From positions 1 through 20,405 of the IMG/VR virus record IMGVR_UViG_3300010883_007121: a stretch of DNA of 20,405 nt. The stretch is one strand, 5' to 3'. The stretch comes from a virus. Below, in pieces: positions 15,804 through 20,405 of the stretch (positions are counted from its first letter, which is position 1; each line of letters begins with the position of its first letter). The notes under the pieces were generated by a model, which was not told where the DNA came from, ran no database searches, and saw only the letters and a program-made list of their open reading frames with translations. The position numbers were made by a program, and so were the translations under genes.

Positions 15804-18259
15804 TTTGTAACCATCTCTCTATAAACTAGTTGCATATCATTTAATTCGAAATCTGATTGAACATCGCCGTCTGCTACTACCACTAATAAAATAGAATATC
15901 CATACACTTTTTCACTAGCAGTAGTCTTTAAAGACGCTTGATTTACATCAATCTTTTTATAAGACATTTCATCGGACGTTGGTAGTAAATTATTATTAGC
16001 TGTTGTGTTAGGATCAACTAAGTTTTTATTATTTCCACCATCTGTATGTACTCTAATTTGTATTTTTAAATTATCTCCATTTCTACCTGATATATATACA
16101 GCGTTTAAATTCTTAGGAGAGTTAGGTTTTTTAAATGTAAGTTCCTTTGTTTCCATTAATACTCTATTAGCTTTGTATTTTTTAGCACAACTTGTATCTG
16201 CCCATTTCTTTAAAGCATAGTTATTACTATCTAAAGATATTGTTAGTAACTCTCCATTATTATCTAATATAAAATTAGTACTATTTGTAGATACAAAAGG
16301 TTGATAACTTTGTGCACTAATTCCAGAAGTTGTTTCTTTAACAAATGATTGAGATTTTAAATCAAATAAAATAACCTGACCTTTACCCTCTAAATTAGTA
16401 GCTTTTTTGAAAATAATTAATTGTTCTTTACTTGGAATATAAGACAACTTTAAATTAGCATTATATATATCTGACCATTTTATTTTGTTCTGACCTGTTT
16501 GATTAGACTGAATTAAGTTAACAAGCTTTTTACCATCATACATAAATAAACCAAATTTATTTAACCAGGATACAAAACCCTCACCTTTAACTAAATGTGA
16601 AGGCTTTAAACAACCACGTTGTTCATAAGTTCCCTCTAAAAATTCTATATCTCTACTTACATTTATAACATATAAAGTGTTTTGTTTATATTGCAGCAAC
16701 CTGCCACTTAAATTTTCTAGTACAGTTATATCTTCTCCATCATTTACTTCTACATCTATAAAACTATCAGCATCAAAAAAATCAAAATCATTTACATTAG
16801 ATTTCATTAGTCTATCATTAGCTGTCTTTCTAACGTTGTTATCATCGTAATATTGTACATTACCAATATAGAGTTTCCTGTTAACAATAGTAGAAGTTTT
16901 ACCACCAGTATTAGGTCTTCCAATAGCAGTATGCTTTTCCGACAATAACGGTTCTTCTATGCTAAGATCACTTAAAGCTTGTCCTTCAAAAATTGTAGCA
17001 ACACCAAAGCCTGTAGAAGGAAACGCATAATGATTCCTAGCTGTACTACCTATGCTCTTAATATCGAATTTGGAAAATCCAGTTTCACCTGTTAACCTTA
17101 CTCCTTTTTCATAGTTAACTTCTGCTAATAAGTAACGTTGTCCTACGTCGCCTGAAACTTCTTGTCCCATAACTGCATAACTATCAATTAAAGCCCAGTA
17201 GATTTTAAATCCTGTAACTCTATCTTTCTTAGATGGTCTTCCAGCAAATGCTAAATGCATTTGTCTAACTTTGTTTTCAGTCAATGTAGGTTGTTTTACA
17301 TCTCCTAGATAAGTAGGTCCAGATTCTTGTTTGTCATCATAAATTAAAGTACCCCATAATCCATAAATTTTATTAGAAGTACTTTTATAAACTACAATAG
17401 AACTTTCGTCGTCTTGTGATGCAGAAGTAGGCGATCCATTAAAGTATGCCATACACAACATTCCACCAAAATTTGTACTAGTAACGTCATCATGGCTATT
17501 TAATAAGTCTCCTAATAATGTGTGCGTAAAGTTTACATGAGTATATTCTCCACTATAATAACCTAAACTTGTAGTACTATCTGCTAACATAAATACTTCT
17601 GAATCATTTGTTGCAGAAGGAGAACCAGTTCCACCTTTTTTAATCATAGTATTGTCATATATACCAGTAGTACCAACGTTAACTGGTGCTAAGAATGTAT
17701 CATTAACAGTTACTTCATCTTTTACTACTTGTAATGTTGTAGCTGTTGCTAAGTTTCTAGTGTATTTAATTCTTTGAACGATCTTAGGTAGACTAAACGT
17801 TGCTTCAGTTTCTGATGAATTATGAGTACCATAGATTCTTATATCTCCATCTAAAGCAAACATATCTACTTCCCCTGCAAAGCTACCATTACCTATCGTA
17901 ACAGTACCTCCTGCTACGGTATTTCTAGCAGTACCACTATTAGTAGTTAACTCAATAAACTTTATTCCTTTATTGTTTACATCGTGATATGCTAAATACT
18001 CTGTAGGTACAACTGTTGTATCGTTTATCTTTACATCAGTATTAAAATGTAATAGTCCTGTACCATCTTTTATAGTATTACTTGTAGGTAAACCACTAAC
18101 TGTTCTATCAGTTAATTTACCTAATGGTACTAGCTTACCATAAAACTCATTGTCAAGACCATCTAATACTGCAAACTCGTTATCTAATATATCTCTACGA
18201 GCAGCAGTGTTATTTAAGCCCCCACTAAAGTTATTTAAATTTAATATTTTTTTTGCCAT
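15800..18259 (-). CDS. Tail nozzle/hub-like structural protein
   Basis: An 819-residue protein. The N-terminus (NFSGGLNNTAARRDILDNEF) is the kind found at the start of many podovirus tail hub proteins (T7 gp12 and P22 gp10 types): a FSGGLN motif followed by 'D/N-E' and a short count of features. The middle section has repeated beta-propeller-like blades, for example GEDITVLENLSGRLLQYKQN, then LYVINV, then GLFMYDGKKLV, typical of the same family. The length is close to T7 gp12 (794 residues). It would close the tail tube and carry the fibres, and it is followed directly by the fibre-like gene with an ATGA overlap. The start codon lies inside the 51-residue gene upstream; only a weak AGGA, about 11 bases before, is seen. 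The family is recognised by pattern, not search. Confidence 0.72.
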   Translation of the reverse strand: MAKKILNLNNFSGGLNNTAARRDILDNEFAVLDGLDNEFYGKLVPLGKLTDRTVSGLPTSNTIKDGTGLLHFNTDVKINDTTVVPTEYLAYHDVNNKGIKFIELTTNSGTARNTVAGGTVTIGNGSFAGEVDMFALDGDIRIYGTHNSSETEATFSLPKIVQRIKYTRNLATATTLQVVKDEVTVNDTFLAPVNVGTTGIYDNTMIKKGGTGSPSATNDSEVFMLADSTTSLGYYSGEYTHVNFTHTLLGDLLNSHDDVTSTNFGGMLCMAYFNGSPTSASQDDESSIVVYKSTSNKIYGLWGTLIYDDKQESGPTYLGDVKQPTLTENKVRQMHLAFAGRPSKKDRVTGFKIYWALIDSYAVMGQEVSGDVGQRYLLAEVNYEKGVRLTGETGFSKFDIKSIGSTARNHYAFPSTGFGVATIFEGQALSDLSIEEPLLSEKHTAIGRPNTGGKTSTIVNRKLYIGNVQYYDDNNVRKTANDRLMKSNVNDFDFFDADSFIDVEVNDGEDITVLENLSGRLLQYKQNTLYVINVSRDIEFLEGTYEQRGCLKPSHLVKGEGFVSWLNKFGLFMYDGKKLVNLIQSNQTGQNKIKWSDIYNANLKLSYIPSKEQLIIFKKATNLEGKGQVILFDLKSQSFVKETTSGISAQSYQPFVSTNSTNFILDNNGELLTISLDSNNYALKKWADTSCAKKYKANRVLMETKELTFKKPNSPKNLNAVYISGRNGDNLKIQIRVHTDGGNNKNLVDPNTTANNNLLPTSDEMSYKKIDVNQASLKTTASEKVYGYSILLVVVADGDVQSDFELNDMQLVYREMVTK

Positions 18260-18386
18260 GTTTTAATATGTCCTGCATTGTTTTCATCTTTACTTTGGTC
18301 TTTTTATTTTTCAAATTATAACTTCTTCGAGAAGAATTTATAGATGATCCTTGCATTGGACTACCAGTTGAGTTACTTGTTTCCAT
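18231..18386 (-). CDS. 51-residue basic peptide overlapping both neighbours
   Basis: An open frame from ATG at 18386 to TAA at 18231. It overlaps the metallophosphoesterase end by 14 bases and the nozzle start by 29 bases, and fills an otherwise unexplained 113-base gap. GGGGAGA lies about 9 bases before its ATG. The first half is Ser/Asn-rich (METSNSTGSPMQGSSINSSR). The second half is strongly basic (KNKKTKVKMK ... HGKKNIKFK). No family is recognised. Translation through it would carry ribosomes over the weak start of the nozzle gene, so it may act as a coupling leader as well as a protein. Confidence 0.5.
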   Translation of the reverse strand: METSNSTGSPMQGSSINSSRRSYNLKNKKTKVKMKTMQDILKHGKKNIKFK

Positions 18387-19140
18387 CTATTATTTCTCCC
18401 CATACACTTGTTTTACCATTTTTTATCTCTACTGTTTCCACTTTAAACTCACCATTGTCAAACCAATCAACAATAGCAAAAGCATGGCCCCAGTTATGTA
18501 ATCTTCCTTTTAGCCACTTATTACTTTCGTGTGACATTTTCTTAAGACATCCCATAGACCAAGCACCAATATTACTATTAAGCTTTGTCTGTGTATGGCG
18601 TTGAATATCATGTACGTGTCCATACATTACATTCTCTCCATATGTCTCTAAATGCTTTTTCGCATGATGCATTGTTGCAAACGCACCATGAAAGAATACC
18701 AACTTACCTACTTGGATTGGTAAGTTGTATTCTGTATACTTGTATCCTCTTTCTTTAATCCTACACGCTTTAAAAAAGTGGTAGTTATTAAGATAAGGAT
18801 ACTTATTAGCAAAATTATCAAGCCAGATATCATGATTGCCTTGGAGTAAATATTTTTCTTTACATCCAATTTTTTCAAGTACTTCATCCCACTCATCTAA
18901 CCCTTCGTTTACTAATCTTATTTCTTCATCTACAATAGGTAATTGAAACTCTAGCGGTGGTAACTTCTTGTCTTTATATCTCCAAGCTGAACAAGATTCC
19001 CACTCTCCAACATCACCAAGGTTTACAAACACCGTTGGTTTTATTTTTAGTATTGCCTTTTTAACACATTCTACTGCAGCTCTATCTTCTAATGGATAGT
19101 GCTGGTCAGGTATTACTATTCCACGTTTCTTTAGTTTCAA
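18373..19140 (-). CDS. Calcineurin-like metallophosphoesterase
   Basis: A 255-residue protein with all the motifs of the binuclear metallophosphoesterase fold in order: D12-x-H14 (PDQH), GD43VGE, GN102H103D, H151G and GH175VH177. These residues bind two divalent metals and hydrolyse phosphomono- or phosphodiesters. The substrate is not apparent; phage members may act on nucleic acids or nucleotides. There is no signal peptide or extra domain, so it is probably cytoplasmic. The start is TTG: no ATG lies in frame before codon 157, the first motif is at residue 12, and a full AGGAGGT precedes the TTG by four bases. It lies between the holin and nozzle genes, 22 bases after the holin. Its expression with late genes suggests a part in assembly, lysis or DNA processing, but that is inference. 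Confidence 0.85.
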   Translation of the reverse strand: MKLKKRGIVIPDQHYPLEDRAAVECVKKAILKIKPTVFVNLGDVGEWESCSAWRYKDKKLPPLEFQLPIVDEEIRLVNEGLDEWDEVLEKIGCKEKYLLQGNHDIWLDNFANKYPYLNNYHFFKACRIKERGYKYTEYNLPIQVGKLVFFHGAFATMHHAKKHLETYGENVMYGHVHDIQRHTQTKLNSNIGAWSMGCLKKMSHESNKWLKGRLHNWGHAFAIVDWFDNGEFKVETVEIKNGKTSVWGEIIDGNK

Positions 19141-19144
19141 CGAA

Positions 19145-19151
19145 ACCTCCT
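19145..19151 (-). promoter_or_regulatory. Near-perfect Shine-Dalgarno for the TTG start
   Basis: AGGAGGT, fully complementary to the 16S rRNA 3' end, four bases before the TTG at 19140. It is the strongest ribosome binding site noticed in the window and probably compensates for the weak start codon. Confidence 0.75.
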
Positions 19152-19162
19152 AGTATTTATTA

Positions 19163-19534
19163 TTATGCAGATCTTTTAATCTTCTCAAAGCTACGCATTC
19201 CTCCAAGACCGAGCATACCAAGAAGTACCGTTGTCAATGTACTCATATCGAATACTGGCAATTCCATAGGTTTCCCAATAGATACAAATATAAACATCAA
19301 GAAAGGTTGTAATACAAAGTGATAGCATAGAGCTACTGAGCAAACCCAGCCTGTAAACGGTCTCCAACCACTTACAAATACATTAGTTTGACCAGCTTCT
19401 ATCTTATTAACTTCTATCTGCGCTTTGTTAATCTCTTGTATTAACTGTGCTTTTTCTTCTTTATCTAAAGTAAACTTGTCTACATGACCAGCTACTTTGT
19501 CAATAATGTTTCCTATCATATTTAATTTAGGCAT
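19163..19534 (-). CDS. Holin-like membrane protein (GTA/3TM type)
   Basis: A 123-residue protein. Residues 1-50 are an amphipathic, charged helical region (DKVAGHVDKFTLDKEEKAQ...). A turn, VSGWRPFTGW, then leads into hydrophobic segments at about 61-85 and 97-112 (LTTVLLGMLGLGG) and a basic end (SFEKIKRSA). The WRPFTGW turn followed by transmembrane helices and a GLGGMRSFEK end is the pattern of the 'holin of 3TMs, for gene-transfer release' family found in gene transfer agents and many marine phages. It would make the inner-membrane hole that lets the lysozyme reach the wall. The start overlaps the stop of the 42-residue membrane peptide (TAATG) and has only a weak AAAGG upstream, so it may depend on coupling. 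Confidence 0.75.
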   Translation of the reverse strand: MPKLNMIGNIIDKVAGHVDKFTLDKEEKAQLIQEINKAQIEVNKIEAGQTNVFVSGWRPFTGWVCSVALCYHFVLQPFLMFIFVSIGKPMELPVFDMSTLTTVLLGMLGLGGMRSFEKIKRSA

Positions 19535-19662
19535 TATTTTTTACCTTTTCTTTTTTTAACTTTCTTCTTAAGAAGGGCAAATTGTTTTAAACATTTTCCT
19601 TTTATACCTTGATCGGATAATAGTACCCCTAGAAGAAGTCCTGCTATAAATGCTGCTATCAT
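19534..19662 (-). CDS. 42-residue membrane peptide before the holin
   Basis: A small gene running ATG to TAA with a strong GAGGAG five bases before its start. The N-terminal half is one hydrophobic helix (MIAAFIAGLLLGVLLSDQG). The C-terminal half is very basic (LKKKVKKRKGKK). One membrane pass with a basic cytoplasmic tail beside a holin fits a holin regulator, antiholin or pinholin-type peptide. No lipobox is present, so an Rz1-type lipoprotein is unlikely. Its stop shares one base with the holin start, and its own start lies two bases after the preceding gene. The lysis role is inferred from place only. Confidence 0.6.
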   Translation of the reverse strand: MIAAFIAGLLLGVLLSDQGIKGKCLKQFALLKKKVKKRKGKK

Positions 19663-19664
19663 TG

Positions 19665-19865
19665 CTACTCCTCTGTTTCACATGATGCTGTACACGCTTT
19701 AAGGCCTTTCATATATCCCTGATGTTCAACGATCATTTGTTTAACTTCTGCTAATCTTTCGTTAGCACCTTGTACTTCTTGAACGAGTTGATTATGTTGC
19801 TCTACTAAGCTTTCCATTTTAGCTTCTGCATCGCCCATTAGATCTACTTTTTCTTTTTTACTCAT
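19665..19865 (-). CDS. Small coiled-coil protein
   Basis: A 66-residue protein with GGAGAG about 7 bases before ATG. Most of it is a heptad-like helix (MESLVEQHNQLVQEVQGANE ... LAEVKQMIVEHQ), so a dimeric or trimeric coiled coil is likely. The end carries two cysteines (KACTASCETEE). No family is assigned. It sits between the basic 44-residue protein and the lysis-type membrane genes. A spanin is not supported, because there is no membrane anchor or signal. It may be a scaffold or small assembly factor; this cannot be told from the sequence. Confidence 0.65.
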   Translation of the reverse strand: MSKKEKVDLMGDAEAKMESLVEQHNQLVQEVQGANERLAEVKQMIVEHQGYMKGLKACTASCETEE

Positions 19866-19899
19866 TGGTTTTCTCTCCGTTTTTGTTATAGTAATTATT

Positions 19900-20034
19900 T
19901 TACCCTTGTCCTCTACTACGTTTTATATAATGTTTCTTACTAGTCTTAGTACCGAATTTAGTGTTTTTTCCATGACCTTGTCTAGTCTTTTTCTTTCCAT
20001 TAGTATGTATTGTTTGTCTAGCTAATCCTTTCAT
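19900..20034 (-). CDS. 44-residue highly basic protein
   Basis: An open frame whose ATG overlaps the preceding stop (ATGA). It has about 14 Lys/Arg and 4 His in 44 residues, no acidic residue, and many Gly and Thr (TRQGHGKNTKFGTKTSKKHY), ending in RSRGQG. The composition suits binding to DNA or RNA, either as a packaged condensing peptide or a ribosome-like binding protein; no known family is certain. About 34 bases of non-coding sequence follow before the next gene. It fills the space between the thioredoxin-fold gene and the coiled-coil gene, and uninterrupted coding with the overlap start supports it as real. Confidence 0.55.
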   Translation of the reverse strand: MKGLARQTIHTNGKKKTRQGHGKNTKFGTKTSKKHYIKRSRGQG

Positions 20035-20405
20035 TTCAACTTTCTTAGTTGTATGTCATTAATTTCATCTTTGATTTCTCGTAGTATTGTATCTTCATTT
20101 AACTTGAAAGACAATCCTGCTTCAAATCTTTTAATCTCTTTACCATATTCAAACATAATTATTGTTGGTACTGACTTTACATTCCATTCATCTTTAATCG
20201 CAGCACCATACTCTGGGTTGTCTATATTTGCATTAAATATAGCACAATTCTTTAATTTACTTAGATTAACACTAGCAGAAAAGTTCCAATCTGCATTTAC
20301 CTGTACAACAACACATTCATCCTGACTTAGCAGTTGAACTTGCTGTAAGCTTCTAATATTATCTTGCGAGTACAAGTACGATGGCAATAAAACTAATCCA
20401 AGCCA
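20031..20405 (-). CDS. Thioredoxin-fold protein lacking CxxC, probably exported (5' partial)
   Basis: The frame is open to the right edge, so the true start is outside the window. A TTG at 20387 could start it but would cut through a hydrophobic leader. The first visible residues, WLGLVLLPSYLYSQD, look like the core and end of a signal peptide. The body then follows the thioredoxin pattern: VVVQVNADW strand, helix, NANIDNPEYG strand, a KSVPTIIMFEYG block with the cis-proline (P80 of the visible part), and a final helix. Where thioredoxins have W-C-G-P-C this protein has W-N-F-S-A (W40 onward), so it cannot do dithiol exchange by the usual route. It may be a structural or binding partner outside the cytoplasm. 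The fold call is from motif pattern. Confidence 0.7.
   Translation of the reverse strand, partial: WLGLVLLPSYLYSQDNIRSLQQVQLLSQDECVVVQVNADWNFSASVNLSKLKNCAIFNANIDNPEYGAAIKDEWNVKSVPTIIMFEYGKEIKRFEAGLSFKLNEDTILREIKDEINDIQLRKLK

Noticed and set aside
20031-20387. Start of the thioredoxin-fold gene at the TTG at 20387
   Set aside because: The frame stays open to the edge and the residues before the TTG continue a signal-like hydrophobic segment; no clear Shine-Dalgarno fits that TTG.

Overview
The window is a stretch of an AT-rich, tailed double-stranded DNA phage genome. It looks like a short-tailed (podovirus-type) marine phage such as a pelagiphage or an uncultured ocean phage. That placement is inferred from base composition, very tight gene packing and the set of virion genes. 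No terminase, portal, capsid or replication gene is inside the window, so exact taxonomy cannot be settled here.

Layout: positions 1-707 hold four short rightward genes, the first cut by the window edge. A long inverted repeat with a complex loop (318-411) lies between the second and third. From 711 to the right edge every gene is leftward, in one nearly gapless series of about 19.7 kb. Neighbouring genes overlap by ATGA or TAATG, or are separated by a few bases that hold a ribosome binding site. In transcription order (right to left) they are: an exported thioredoxin-fold protein without its CxxC, cut by the right edge; a 44-residue very basic protein; a 66-residue coiled-coil protein; a 42-residue membrane peptide; a holin-like protein; a calcineurin-like metallophosphoesterase with a TTG start; a 51-residue basic peptide; an 819-residue tail nozzle/hub-like protein; a 573-residue Ser/Thr-rich fibre-like protein; a 247-residue unknown; a GH24 lysozyme; a 58-residue unknown; and three proteins in the order of the T7 internal-core (ejectosome) genes 14, 15 and 16. 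The last of these is a giant of 3288 residues that fills almost half the window.

How they work together: the nozzle and fibre proteins would finish the tail and bind the host. The three internal proteins would leave the virion and form a channel across the envelope. The holin and lysozyme, perhaps with the tiny membrane peptide, would release progeny.

The most interesting observation is inside the giant protein. Residues about 870-1345 carry two motif blocks that match, in order and spacing, the two double-psi beta-barrels of two-barrel RNA polymerases. The first is a TDG block followed by two lysines 22 residues apart. The second is an R-x-P block ending in NGADKDIDSAHVF, which resembles the DxDGD metal-binding loop. 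If right, this phage injects an RNA polymerase as part of its ejectosome. That would parallel the N4 virion polymerase in strategy but use the crAss-like/QDE-1 type of fold. The claim rests on motif reading only and needs a profile or structure test.
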